A stretch of DNA of 7,336 nt. Origin: Candidatus Hydrogenedentota bacterium. GTDB taxonomy: Bacteria > Hydrogenedentota > Hydrogenedentia > Hydrogenedentales > CAITNO01. Below the pieces are notes generated by a model. That model was not told the origin of the DNA and searched no databases. It saw nothing but the letters and a program-made list of their open reading frames with translations. The stretch lies in the NCBI GenBank assembly GCA_023145975.1, contig JAGLCZ010000386.1, positions 1 to 7,336 of the forward strand. The letters run 5' to 3'. Below, piece by piece: positions 1 to 6,789 of the stretch (positions within the stretch are counted from its first letter, which is position 1; each line of letters opens with the position of its first letter). A program made the translations under genes and the position numbers.

Positions 1-459
1 GAAGAAATTTACCGCAGCCTTATCGAAGCAACCGCATTCGGAGCACGGGTGATTATGGAACGCTTCATCGAATACGGTATTTCCGTTGACCGTATTGTTA
101 ACTGCGGCGGCATTTCCGGTAAGAACGCGTTGCTTATGCAGATATATGCCGATGTTATGGGACGCCCCCTGGAAATATCAACCAGCGACCAGACCTGTGC
201 CCTGGGCGCAGCCATGGCAGGCGCTGTGGCGGCAGGTAAAAAAGCAGGCGGCTATGAAAACTTTGATGATGCCGCAGCCGCCATGACCCATGTGGACGAT
301 ACGGTCTATGAACCCATTACAGAAAATTGCCGGGTATACGACCGACTATTCGGTTTGTATAAACAGATTCACGATGCCTTCGGTGTACAGGATGTACAGC
401 CCAACCTATACGAAGTCATGAAAGAACTGTTAAATCTCCGGGACGAAGCACGGCAATAA
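1..459 (+). CDS. araB: Ribulokinase, C-terminal part (5' end outside window)
   Basis: The frame is open from base 1 to a TAA at 457-459 and gives the last 152 residues of a carbohydrate kinase of the FGGY family. The visible part is the C-terminal ATPase lobe. It includes the segment IEATAFGARVIMERF, the nucleotide-binding CGGISGKNALLMQIYADVMGRP stretch (split here as CGGISGKN and LLMQIYADVMGRP) and SDQTCALGAAMAGAVAAG. The SDQTCALGAAM motif and the tail DRLFGLYKQIHDAFG...YEVMKELLNLR are characteristic of ribulokinase rather than xylulokinase or glycerol kinase. The enzyme phosphorylates L-ribulose to L-ribulose-5-phosphate in cytoplasmic arabinose catabolism. The catalytic Asp and the sugar-binding lobe lie upstream of the window. 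araA or araD could be upstream, but neither is visible. The next gene is convergent, so araB is the last gene of its transcription unit. Confidence 0.93.
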   Translation, partial: EEIYRSLIEATAFGARVIMERFIEYGISVDRIVNCGGISGKNALLMQIYADVMGRPLEISTSDQTCALGAAMAGAVAAGKKAGGYENFDDAAAAMTHVDDTVYEPITENCRVYDRLFGLYKQIHDAFGVQDVQPNLYEVMKELLNLRDEARQ

Positions 460-492
460 AAATACAAACTGCACCAATTCGGAACAGTTTGT
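456..492 (-). terminator. Rho-independent terminator of the permease gene
   Basis: An 8-bp perfect inverted repeat, ACAAACTG (464-471) and CAGTTTGT (485-492), encloses a 13-nt loop. CC/GG can pair inside the loop (474-475 with 481-482). Read on the minus strand, the hairpin is followed directly by ATTTTTATT, a T-rich tract at about 463-455. It lies 23 bp past the permease stop codon. On the plus strand the bases after the hairpin (GCATAATC) are not T-rich, so it should act mainly on leftward transcription, though it may also slow readthrough from araB. The stem is AT-rich at its base, so its strength is uncertain. Confidence 0.6.
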
Positions 493-514
493 GCATAATC
501 TGTCGCTATTCCAA

Positions 515-2374
515 TTAGCGTGGCTGGGTACTTCCCTGTCTTATTCGGCTGGATAAAAGTATAATATCGCGAAGACTGTCAGCGTCCGGAGCCTGCTGCC
601 ATCGTTCCTGAAAACCCGGCTCCTGAACAATATGAGCCACTGTCATAAGGGTTCTCAAATGGAAATTGCGCTCATCAAGGGAACCGATTAGGATAAACAT
701 TGTCGTAACAAGCGGATTGAGTTCTGAAAATACAACCCCCTCTTTGCAGCGAACAAGAAGCAAATCAAAGATCCCCTTCCCCTCGACAATAATATGCGGA
801 ATCGCCAATCCGGGACGAATGACCGTACTGGATTCCTTCTCGCGGTCCAGCAAAAGCTGGTATATACAGTCTTCTTTCATCTCCAGCCGGGGCGAAAGTG
901 CTTCTGCTGCTGTCCGAAACATATGCTTCGCAGTGATCGGTCCCTCCACATCCAGGATAGTGCACTTGCTCACCAAAAGATCAAAACGGTCATACACGAC
1001 CTGATCCCGTTCCAGTGTAATCTGGCGGAGTTCGTCCTCCAAACCACTACGATCAACACGCTTGGCAACAATACGTTTCACCATATGAACAAAAGCAGAT
1101 TCGTATTGAATTCTCTTTCCCACATAGATAAAATACCACGCTGCCGATGCCAGAGCAAAGCCGCCTGTAAGCATCATGGGGAGTGGTCCCATTTCAATGA
1201 TGATAAATACATAGATAATAAGAGCACCAATCTGTAACCACGGATAGAGGGGTGCTTTGAATGTTGGCCGGTAATTTTGAAGACCGCTTTGACGCATGAT
1301 AATCACCGATATATTATCGAGCATGAAAATAAGCAGCATCATGGTTGATGCGGTCTTGACCAAATCTTCAATGGACAATAGAGTAATGACGGTGACCAGA
1401 AAAACCGCCGTGAATCCGATTGCTATGTATGGTGTACCAAAACGTTTACTGCTGCGGGACAGCATTTTGGGCAGCAAGCCGTCACGACTCATTGCCATGG
1501 GGGATCGCGCAGCCGATAGGATACCCGCATTCGCCGTGGTAGCGAACGCAAAAAGAGCCGCAGCATCAACGAGCAGCGCACCAACATGCCCCATGACGGC
1601 ATCGGCACCCAACGAGATCGGCACCAACGACCCGGCAAGCATTTCCCCGCTGACAACACCCACTGTCACAAAAAGTACAATCACGTAAAGTGCACTCACG
1701 ATTAAAAAGGCAGACACCATCCCGAGGGGAATATTCCGGGTAGGATTGTGAATCTCTTCGGATACATCGACCACCTTGGTAAGCCCGCCGAATGAAATAA
1801 AGACCATACCGGTTGCCGCTAATACAGCATGCCACCCATGATCAGCAAAGGGAATATAGCGGGTACCTTCAATAAACTGCACTCCCTTACCCATATACAG
1901 TACAAGAATTCCGAGCAGCGCAATAACCAGAAAAACCTGAAGCCGTCCGACATACTTTGTACTGGTCAGATTAAGTACTGTGAAAACAGCACAAGCACCA
2001 AGGGCAAAGGCTTTTACGCCGCTTTCGCCAAGAGCAGGGGAAATTACCGTGGCAATGGCACCAATTCCAATCATCGCAAAAGCACTCTTCAGCGCAATGG
2101 ACATCCAATTCGCAAGACCAGCAATGGTTCCTATAAGCGGTCCCATGCTGCGGCCGATATAGAAATAGCTTCCTCCTGATTTTGGCATTGCCGTTGCCAA
2201 TTCCACCTTGGAAAGCATTACCGGTACCATCAACAAGGACGCCAGCACATAGGAAAGAATCATGGCGGGGCCCGCGATTGCATACGCCAGACCCGGCAAA
2301 ATAAAAAGACCTGAGCTGACCATCGCTCCCGCCGCGATGCTGAATACATCCAAAAACCCAAGCTGTCTATTCAC
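515..2374 (-). CDS. APC-family amino-acid permease fused to a C-terminal PTS EIIA type-2 domain
   Basis: A 619-residue inner-membrane protein. Residues about 1-425 form a 12-helix APC-superfamily transporter. TM1 carries the unwound substrate/Na-type motif SSGLFILPG. TM6 and the following loop carry FISFGGLTKVVDVSEEIHNPTRNIP (FISFGG and EEIHNPTRNIP are the diagnostic parts). After a charged linker (about 426-470), residues about 472-612 match a fructose/nitrogen-type EIIA domain. LLLDREKESSTVIRPGLAIPH places the phosphorylatable His at residue 527, and a second conserved His lies in NFHLRTL. The likely role is uptake of an amino acid or related solute, with activity sensed or controlled by PTS phosphorylation; the substrate is unknown. 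I chose the GTG at 2374 because GGAGGG stands 8 nt upstream. An upstream in-frame GTG at 2419 adds 15 residues (FYGGLKAWCWRDFI) that do not look like an APC N-terminus. It is divergent from the amidohydrolase and convergent with araB. Confidence 0.9.
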   Translation of the reverse strand: MNRQLGFLDVFSIAAGAMVSSGLFILPGLAYAIAGPAMILSYVLASLLMVPVMLSKVELATAMPKSGGSYFYIGRSMGPLIGTIAGLANWMSIALKSAFAMIGIGAIATVISPALGESGVKAFALGACAVFTVLNLTSTKYVGRLQVFLVIALLGILVLYMGKGVQFIEGTRYIPFADHGWHAVLAATGMVFISFGGLTKVVDVSEEIHNPTRNIPLGMVSAFLIVSALYVIVLFVTVGVVSGEMLAGSLVPISLGADAVMGHVGALLVDAAALFAFATTANAGILSAARSPMAMSRDGLLPKMLSRSSKRFGTPYIAIGFTAVFLVTVITLLSIEDLVKTASTMMLLIFMLDNISVIIMRQSGLQNYRPTFKAPLYPWLQIGALIIYVFIIIEMGPLPMMLTGGFALASAAWYFIYVGKRIQYESAFVHMVKRIVAKRVDRSGLEDELRQITLERDQVVYDRFDLLVSKCTILDVEGPITAKHMFRTAAEALSPRLEMKEDCIYQLLLDREKESSTVIRPGLAIPHIIVEGKGIFDLLLVRCKEGVVFSELNPLVTTMFILIGSLDERNFHLRTLMTVAHIVQEPGFQERWQQAPDADSLRDIILLSSRIRQGSTQPR

Positions 2375-2382
2375 TATAAAGT

Positions 2383-2388
2383 CCCTCC
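2383..2388 (-). promoter_or_regulatory. Ribosome binding site that sets the permease start
   Basis: On the minus strand GGAGGG is followed by 8 nt and then GTG at 2374. This is a near-ideal Shine-Dalgarno sequence. It argues for initiation at 2374 rather than at the longer in-frame GTG at 2419, which has no comparable purine stretch at the right distance. Confidence 0.75.
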
Positions 2389-2442
2389 AGCACCAAGCCT
2401 TTAATCCGCCATAAAACACCCGCTACAGTCTTTCCCAAGTAT

Positions 2443-2454
2443 AATCCGGGGATT
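2443..2454. repeat. 12-bp inverted repeat in the divergent region
   Basis: AATCC-GG-GGATT is a 5+2+5 perfect palindrome. It lies between the leftward promoter and the permease start codon. Its 2-nt centre is too tight for an RNA hairpin, so if it is functional it would be a DNA operator. It could also be chance. Confidence 0.2.
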
Positions 2455-2470
2455 CCTGTATGGATAAGTC

Positions 2471-2498
2471 TTGACATGGAATTATTATAGCATATAAT
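2471..2498 (+). promoter_or_regulatory. Consensus sigma70-type promoter for the amidohydrolase gene
   Basis: TTGACA at 2471-2476 and TATAAT at 2493-2498 are both perfect consensus hexamers, separated by 16 bp. Transcription would start near 2505, leaving a leader of about 75 nt before the ATG at 2580. A promoter this close to consensus suggests a strong unit, or one kept in check by a repressor or by the competing leftward promoter. Confidence 0.75.
2484..2489 (-). promoter_or_regulatory. Candidate -10 element for the leftward permease transcript
   Basis: TATAAT read on the minus strand (ATTATA on +) lies 3 bp from the rightward -10, and the two form the palindrome ATTATA-GCA-TATAAT. The corresponding -35 region (about 2506-2512, GGACGA or GACGAA on the minus strand) matches consensus poorly. 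The start point would be near 2477, about 100 nt before the permease GTG. The -10 is clear; its use as a promoter is an inference. Confidence 0.4.
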
Positions 2499-2549
2499 TT
2501 TCATATTCGTCCCCGCATACAAGCATGATACAATGAATGAATTGACATA

Positions 2550-2563
2550 GTATTGCAAAATAC
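2550..2563. promoter_or_regulatory. Candidate operator: 14-bp inverted repeat GTATT-N4-AATAC
   Basis: GTATT (2550-2554), GCAA, AATAC (2559-2563) is a perfect palindrome with a 4-bp centre. It sits in the leader of the amidohydrolase transcript, just before its AAGGA ribosome binding site. A 5-4-5 geometry is what Crp/Fnr-type dimers use, but the half-site differs from the FNR (TTGAT) and CRP (TGTGA) half-sites, and the region is AT-rich. It could be an operator for some other regulator, or chance. Confidence 0.25.
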
Positions 2564-2579
2564 AAGGATAGAAAACATT

Positions 2580-4025
2580 ATGGATAGACGTGATTTTTTT
2601 CTAAACAGCGCACTTGCCAGCACCGGTGCTGCAATATCGCTGACAGGAAATGAGGAAGCAATGCACGCAGAAAATTCAGAAGAAAAAAACACAACTATTT
2701 CCGCCTCTGTTGAAAATACGCTTTTGGAGATTCCCATTTTCTGCGCCCATGAACATTGGGGCAGCGTGAATGCTATCGGCATGACTGCGGAAGGATTCCG
2801 CGCCGATACGCTGGCAGGTGCAGAACCCCTCCGAAAAGCTTCTGTCTGGGACCTTGTTCTTGACCCCTATTTCGGCGGCTGGATTTCTGCAGCGGGCTAT
2901 GATGCCAACGGGGAAGCACACAGACATGGTCACGATTCGATGATTAACTGGTGGCAGAACAAACCGTTAGAAGCATTGTCAAGTATTGAATCCCCGTTGC
3001 GCGCACAACATTATACCGGTGCATTCCAATGTATTCGGCAGGGCATACACCTACTGCACGATGTGGATATAGCCGCTATGCAACCCGCCGTTTGGCAACA
3101 GGCCGACGATTCGATTCAAAAAGCTTATATCACACTATTCAGTTGGTACAGACACAGCATGAAAACCATGAATATCAGTGAACTGATTCGTCCTGTTCAT
3201 CCTGAATTTTTTCTTAATTCCGAAGCTGCTGCCGACGAAGAACGCGCATTTACACACCCCATATTGCGTATCGATCCCCTACTCGAATTATGGCCTTCAG
3301 AGTGTCCGCGCCGTGATCGTCTGGCAGCCGGATTGGGGGTAGAACCCCGCGATGCAGATTCCTGGCGCAATTTCATCACTGTGCTGTTTGACTTGGCAGC
3401 GACAAAAGGTAATGTGGGAATCAAGCAGCTGCAGGCATATACCCGCTCTCTTGATTTCGTATACCGCAAAGATCGGGACGTTACTTTTTCAGGAACCCTG
3501 AATGAAAAAGAAAAGAAAGTCTTTCAGGACTGGGTAGTACATGAATGCTGCAAACAAGCCCATGATCGTAACTGGTCCCACCAAGTGCATACCGGCACCC
3601 ATAATCTCGAGCAATCATCCCCCCTGCCGTTGGCTTCCCTGGCCAACCGTTATCCGAACATGAAAATCGTACTGCTTCATTGCTGGCCTTTCCTTGAAGA
3701 ATCCGGCTTTTTGGCAAAACACACGCCTAACATCTATCTGGATACCTGCTGGCAAACCGTATTGAATCCAGCTTATTTAGAACAAGCACTAACGCAATGG
3801 CTGGGCTATATCCCGTCGACAAAAATAATGTGCTCTCAGGATGCCACCAGCGTCGAGATGGCTGCAGGTTCTGTTGCAATTACACGCAGTATCCTAAACC
3901 AGGCATTGATAAGATGCAACACCGCATGGAAATTACCGAAATCCTCCCTGTACACGTATGCCGCTGATATCCTGAACAACAATGCCGTTTCCGTGTATAA
4001 CGCAGGAACGACGTATTCGCCCTAA
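2580..4025 (+). CDS. Tat-exported amidohydrolase-superfamily (amidohydrolase_2-like) protein
   Basis: 481 residues. The N-terminus MDRRDFFLNSALASTGAAISL is a twin-arginine signal: RR at 3-4, FF at 6-7, then a weakly hydrophobic Ala/Ser-rich core and a possible AMHA-type cleavage site near residue 30. This favours the ATG at 2580 (AAGGA 11 nt upstream) over an in-frame TTG at 2553, which would bury the twin arginines. The mature part looks like a metal-dependent TIM-barrel hydrolase. His57-Glu-His59 (AHEHWG) falls after the first strand. Lys282 (GIKQLQAY) may be a strand-4 ligand. His337 (QVHTGTHN), His367 (LLHCWPF) and Asp421 (SQDATS) match the later metal ligands and the catalytic Asp. The reaction is probably hydrolysis, decarboxylation or isomerisation of a small molecule in the periplasm; the substrate is unknown. 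It leads a likely unit with the DUF1080 gene 118 bp downstream. The fold is well supported by motif order, the exact family less so. Confidence 0.8.
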   Translation: MDRRDFFLNSALASTGAAISLTGNEEAMHAENSEEKNTTISASVENTLLEIPIFCAHEHWGSVNAIGMTAEGFRADTLAGAEPLRKASVWDLVLDPYFGGWISAAGYDANGEAHRHGHDSMINWWQNKPLEALSSIESPLRAQHYTGAFQCIRQGIHLLHDVDIAAMQPAVWQQADDSIQKAYITLFSWYRHSMKTMNISELIRPVHPEFFLNSEAAADEERAFTHPILRIDPLLELWPSECPRRDRLAAGLGVEPRDADSWRNFITVLFDLAATKGNVGIKQLQAYTRSLDFVYRKDRDVTFSGTLNEKEKKVFQDWVVHECCKQAHDRNWSHQVHTGTHNLEQSSPLPLASLANRYPNMKIVLLHCWPFLEESGFLAKHTPNIYLDTCWQTVLNPAYLEQALTQWLGYIPSTKIMCSQDATSVEMAAGSVAITRSILNQALIRCNTAWKLPKSSLYTYAADILNNNAVSVYNAGTTYSP

Positions 4026-4143
4026 TGCCTATTTTCCGATATACTTACTAGCGTTACAAGGTATCAACGTGGTACTGTTTATATTGTTCGCAGTCGACTT
4101 ACCAACGGTCAAGACATGAACCCACACTAAGGAGAAGTATCTC

Positions 4144-5148
4144 ATGAAACGAATATTTCCGGTACTGGCAGTATTGATGATGATGACAAGCATCACCATT
4201 GCAGCAGAAGACGATGACATGATAATGGGCAACTACCACGGTGCATTTACCAATACTAACGGGGCAAATCGTTATATCCGTGCCCAGGTGATAGCACAAA
4301 GTAAAACCGTACATCGGATCGTGGTGTTCATTGGCGAAAATGAGGCAAGTGCCACACGTCTGGCATTTCCCGGCAAAGTAGTGGAAGGAGTCGCCCTTTT
4401 CAAAAAGGCGATTACGCTGCCCGCACTGGGCGGAAAATTTAACTTTGAAGCACATATCGAAAATGAAACCATGACCGGCACCCTGCACCCGCAAGAAAAA
4501 CGTCGTTCCAAAGGAGAACCCTTCGAATTAAAACGGGTTTTCATCGAACCGCCCACCCGGGGAATGGTTCCCGCTGAAGAAGCCGTTGTAATTTTTGATG
4601 GTACAAATATCAGCAACTGGGAACGGTACCCATTACACTGGTGTCTCAACGGCGAAAATGCTATGAAAGTATGCGGCTGTAATTTCAAGACCATCGACGA
4701 ATACGGAAGCGGACTCTATCATATAGAGTTTCAGACGCCTTTCATGCCCACGGAACGGGGACAGGGACGCGGCAACAGTGGTGTCTACCTGTTGGGACGG
4801 TATGAAGTTCAGGTTCTGGACACCTTCGGAGTGGAACCTGCGGATAATTTCTGTGGCGGTATCTATTCTTTTGCCACCCCGATTGCGGATGCAATTCTAC
4901 CACCCTTACAATGGCAGACCTACGACATCACTTTCACTGCACCCACCTTTGATGATGCAGGTGCAAAGGTCAGCAACGCACACATCCATGTACTCCATAA
5001 CGGCATTCTGATACACGATAATGTCGAACTGGATTCGGGAACCCCCGGCGGCGTCAGTGATCAGGAAGCAACAAAAGGACCTCTATTGCTTCAGGATCAC
5101 GGAAACCAGGTACAGTACCGGAATATATGGTTCAAGCCGGCTGAATAA
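4144..5148 (+). CDS. Secreted DUF1080 (3-keto-disaccharide hydrolase-like) protein
   Basis: 334 residues. MKRIFPVLAVLMMMTSITIAA is a Sec signal peptide with cleavage likely after residue 20 or 21. Residues about 22-135 form a mostly beta domain I cannot name (GNYHGAFTNTNGANRYIRAQVIA). It is followed by the linker PPTRGMVPAEEAVVIFDGT, which is typical of this family. Residues about 149-332 are the DUF1080 concanavalin/laminin-G-like domain, with FDGTNISNW, QGRGNSGVYLLGRYEVQVLD (from Gln207), CGGIYSFATP, WQTYDITFTAP, and LLLQDHGNQVQYRNIW near residue 315. Some members of this family hydrolyse 3-keto-glycosides, and others may only bind glycans. The start is set by AAGGAG 9 nt upstream of the ATG at 4144. 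I see no convincing promoter in the 118-bp gap behind the amidohydrolase, so the two are probably co-transcribed. Confidence 0.9.
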   Translation: MKRIFPVLAVLMMMTSITIAAEDDDMIMGNYHGAFTNTNGANRYIRAQVIAQSKTVHRIVVFIGENEASATRLAFPGKVVEGVALFKKAITLPALGGKFNFEAHIENETMTGTLHPQEKRRSKGEPFELKRVFIEPPTRGMVPAEEAVVIFDGTNISNWERYPLHWCLNGENAMKVCGCNFKTIDEYGSGLYHIEFQTPFMPTERGQGRGNSGVYLLGRYEVQVLDTFGVEPADNFCGGIYSFATPIADAILPPLQWQTYDITFTAPTFDDAGAKVSNAHIHVLHNGILIHDNVELDSGTPGGVSDQEATKGPLLLQDHGNQVQYRNIWFKPAE

Positions 5149-5179
5149 TGAGTCCGACTGCCGCTATAATTTTTCATTC

Positions 5180-5233
5180 ATCGGGCAGGGCATCGCGACG
5201 AAACCTGTCCGATAATTTATCTGTTTTCTTTTT
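5180..5233 (+). terminator. Rho-independent terminator after the DUF1080 gene
   Basis: ATCGGGCAGG (5180-5189) pairs with CCTGTCCGAT (5204-5213), a 10-bp stem with one G-U pair, around a 14-nt loop. It is followed by AATTTATCTGTTTTCTTTTT (5214-5233). It starts 31 bp after the stop codon at 5148. The T-rich tract begins a few bases after the stem and is interrupted, but the stem is strong. It separates the exported-protein unit from the glycosyltransferase gene. Confidence 0.7.
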
Positions 5234-5271
5234 CCATCCGCTTCTAATCTTCAAATATAAAGAAAAACAGC

Positions 5272-5997
5272 ATGTATTTATCTCTGGTAATTCCCGCATA
5301 TAATGAAGCGGCACGTATCGGCGACACACTGAAAAAAGTAATCGCCTATTTCGAGAAGCAGTCCTATGATGCAGAAATCATTGTTGTAGATGACGGCAGC
5401 AGCGATAGTACTTCGCAAATTGTAAAAACATCTTCCAAAACATCTTCTGTCCCCTTGCTGCTGGAAACATTCGCTGAAAATCGCGGTAAAGGATACGCTG
5501 CACGTACTGGAATATTACAACGCGCTTCCGGTCGTTACCGTTTCTTTTATGATGCCGATGCCTCTACCCCCATTGAAGAACTCAGGCACTGTCCGGCATT
5601 ATTCGAAGCCGGTGCAGACATCATCATCGGTTCCCGTGCCCTACCGGATTCCGTTATTGAAATACGCCAGACGTGGTATCGGGAATATATGGGACGCAGC
5701 TTCAACCTCCTGGAAAAAATATTGGGAGTTACCGCTTTCAAAGATACGCAATGCGGCTTCAAGGGATTTACGGCAGAATCTGCGCAATACTGCTTCTCCC
5801 GTCAAACCATTAACCGTTTTAGTTTTGATGCCGAACTGCTTTTTATTGCGAAAAAACACGGATTACATATTGAAGAACTCGCCATACATTGGCTGAACAG
5901 TCCCCAGTCACGAGTCAACCCTCTCACGGATGCAAGCCGCATGTTCCTCGATCTGCTTGTCATTCGTGCCAATGACTTAGCAGGATACTACCGCTAA
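5272..5997 (+). CDS. GT2 family glycosyltransferase, Alg5-like (polyprenyl-phosphate glycosyltransferase type)
   Basis: 241 residues, GT-A fold. The nucleotide-sugar site begins with LSLVIPAYNEAARIG (residues 3-17) and VVDDGSSDST (38-47). GKGYAARTG and the metal-binding FYDADASTPIEEL (Asp94-x-Asp96) follow. The acceptor half has GSRALPD, RSFNLLEKILG, DTQCGFKGF (158-166) and FSFDAELLFIAKKHG (183 onward). This order is that of dolichyl-phosphate beta-glucosyltransferase (Alg5) and its bacterial relatives, which move a sugar from a nucleotide donor to a polyprenyl phosphate on the cytoplasmic face of the membrane. Alg5 has an N-terminal membrane helix, but here the protein starts directly at the catalytic domain and has no C-terminal membrane segments. 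The ribosome binding site is weak (AAAGAAAAA before the ATG). It follows a terminator, so it should have its own promoter, which I could not locate. Confidence 0.9.
   Translation: MYLSLVIPAYNEAARIGDTLKKVIAYFEKQSYDAEIIVVDDGSSDSTSQIVKTSSKTSSVPLLLETFAENRGKGYAARTGILQRASGRYRFFYDADASTPIEELRHCPALFEAGADIIIGSRALPDSVIEIRQTWYREYMGRSFNLLEKILGVTAFKDTQCGFKGFTAESAQYCFSRQTINRFSFDAELLFIAKKHGLHIEELAIHWLNSPQSRVNPLTDASRMFLDLLVIRANDLAGYYR
5425..5448 (+). repeat. In-frame 12-bp tandem duplication inside the GT2 gene
   Basis: AAAACATCTTCC (5425-5436) is followed at once by AAAACATCTTCT (5437-5448), 11 of 12 bases identical. It is in frame and encodes Lys-Thr-Ser-Ser twice (residues 52-59), in the segment between the DDGSSD strand and the next beta strand, where length usually varies. 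Confidence 0.8.
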
Positions 5998-6084
5998 TCG
6001 GATTCAGACAATTATCGATCCATGCGGGTTTACCTGAGACGGTATCCATCGGCAATCAATATCTTCAGAAATCGGGTGAGGTAT

Positions 6085-6789
6085 TCAGAGTTTCTCGCCC
6101 TCAGCAAGCCGCTTCAATATTGCAGCATCTTTCAAAATCACACGTCGTCCTTCCACCTGTATTACCCCTTTGCGCTGCATCCGTGCCAAAGTACGGCTGA
6201 GAGTTTCCGCCACCGCACCCAAACGCGATGCAAGCATTGCCTTCGAAGTGGTCAGTTGAACCTCCCCTGTATTTTTCGAGGCTTCAGACAGCTGCAACAG
6301 ATGTCGTGCAAGACGCGTTGATACTTCCTTCAGGGACAAGTCATCTATCATTTCCACAAAACGCCGCAAGCGACGGGATAATACAGCAAGCATACCCAAC
6401 AACAACTCAGGACGTTTGCGGGCTATGACAAGAAAATCATCCCGTAAAATAAATAACGAGCGCGATACCTCCAACGCCTCAGCAGTGGCAGGAAATACAC
6501 GTCCCTCAAACACTGCCACCTCACCGCAGGGTTCCCCCCCTTCAAAAATATGTAATACCTGCTCCCGCCCATCCACGCCGTAACGACATACTTTCACCCG
6601 CCCGTCTACAATAATATAAAGTCCATCGGCATGTGCGCCGCCATGAAATAATATTTCTTCCGGTTCATATACCCGCACATGAGACAGTTCTGCCAATGCT
6701 GTCACATGATCCGATGGCAACTCGGAAAACAGCGAACAGGCATGCAGCCACTCTATACGCTTTTCAATCGATTCACTGATTCGTTTCAT
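6085..6789 (-). CDS. Crp/Fnr-family transcriptional regulator
   Basis: 234 residues. Residues about 18-120 form the cyclic-nucleotide-binding-type beta barrel (EEILFHGGAHADGLYIIVDGRVKV, with GLYIIVDGRVKV as its core, and GGEPCGEVAVFEG in the phosphate-cassette position). The long dimerisation helix follows (about 122-150). A winged helix-turn-helix then covers about 175-220 (LTTSKAMLASRLGAVAETLSRTLARMQRKGVI). The recognition helix has Glu195, Ser198 and Arg199, the E-x-x-S-R pattern of FNR-type proteins, where CRP has R-E-T-V-G-R. There are only three cysteines (18, 68, 88), widely spaced, so an FNR-type 4Fe-4S cluster is unlikely; the effector is unknown. GGAG lies 5 nt upstream of the ATG. 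It is convergent with the GT2 gene, and the 87-bp gap between their stop codons (5998-6084) shows no convincing terminator. Confidence 0.93.
   Translation of the reverse strand: MKRISESIEKRIEWLHACSLFSELPSDHVTALAELSHVRVYEPEEILFHGGAHADGLYIIVDGRVKVCRYGVDGREQVLHIFEGGEPCGEVAVFEGRVFPATAEALEVSRSLFILRDDFLVIARKRPELLLGMLAVLSRRLRRFVEMIDDLSLKEVSTRLARHLLQLSEASKNTGEVQLTTSKAMLASRLGAVAETLSRTLARMQRKGVIQVEGRRVILKDAAILKRLAEGEKL

Noticed and set aside
666..2179. Several plus-strand and minus-strand frames of 60-147 codons inside the permease gene
   Set aside because: They are antisense or out-of-frame shadows without ribosome binding sites or recognisable motifs, while the permease frame matches known families throughout.
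4026..4143. TTACAA and TATATT in the gap before the DUF1080 gene as a separate promoter
   Set aside because: The spacing is 20 bp and both hexamers are imperfect; readthrough from the strong upstream promoter is simpler.
6069..6099. GGTGAG/CTCGCC hairpin at the end of the Crp/Fnr gene as its terminator
   Set aside because: It overlaps the coding end, includes a G-U pair and has no T tract on the minus strand.
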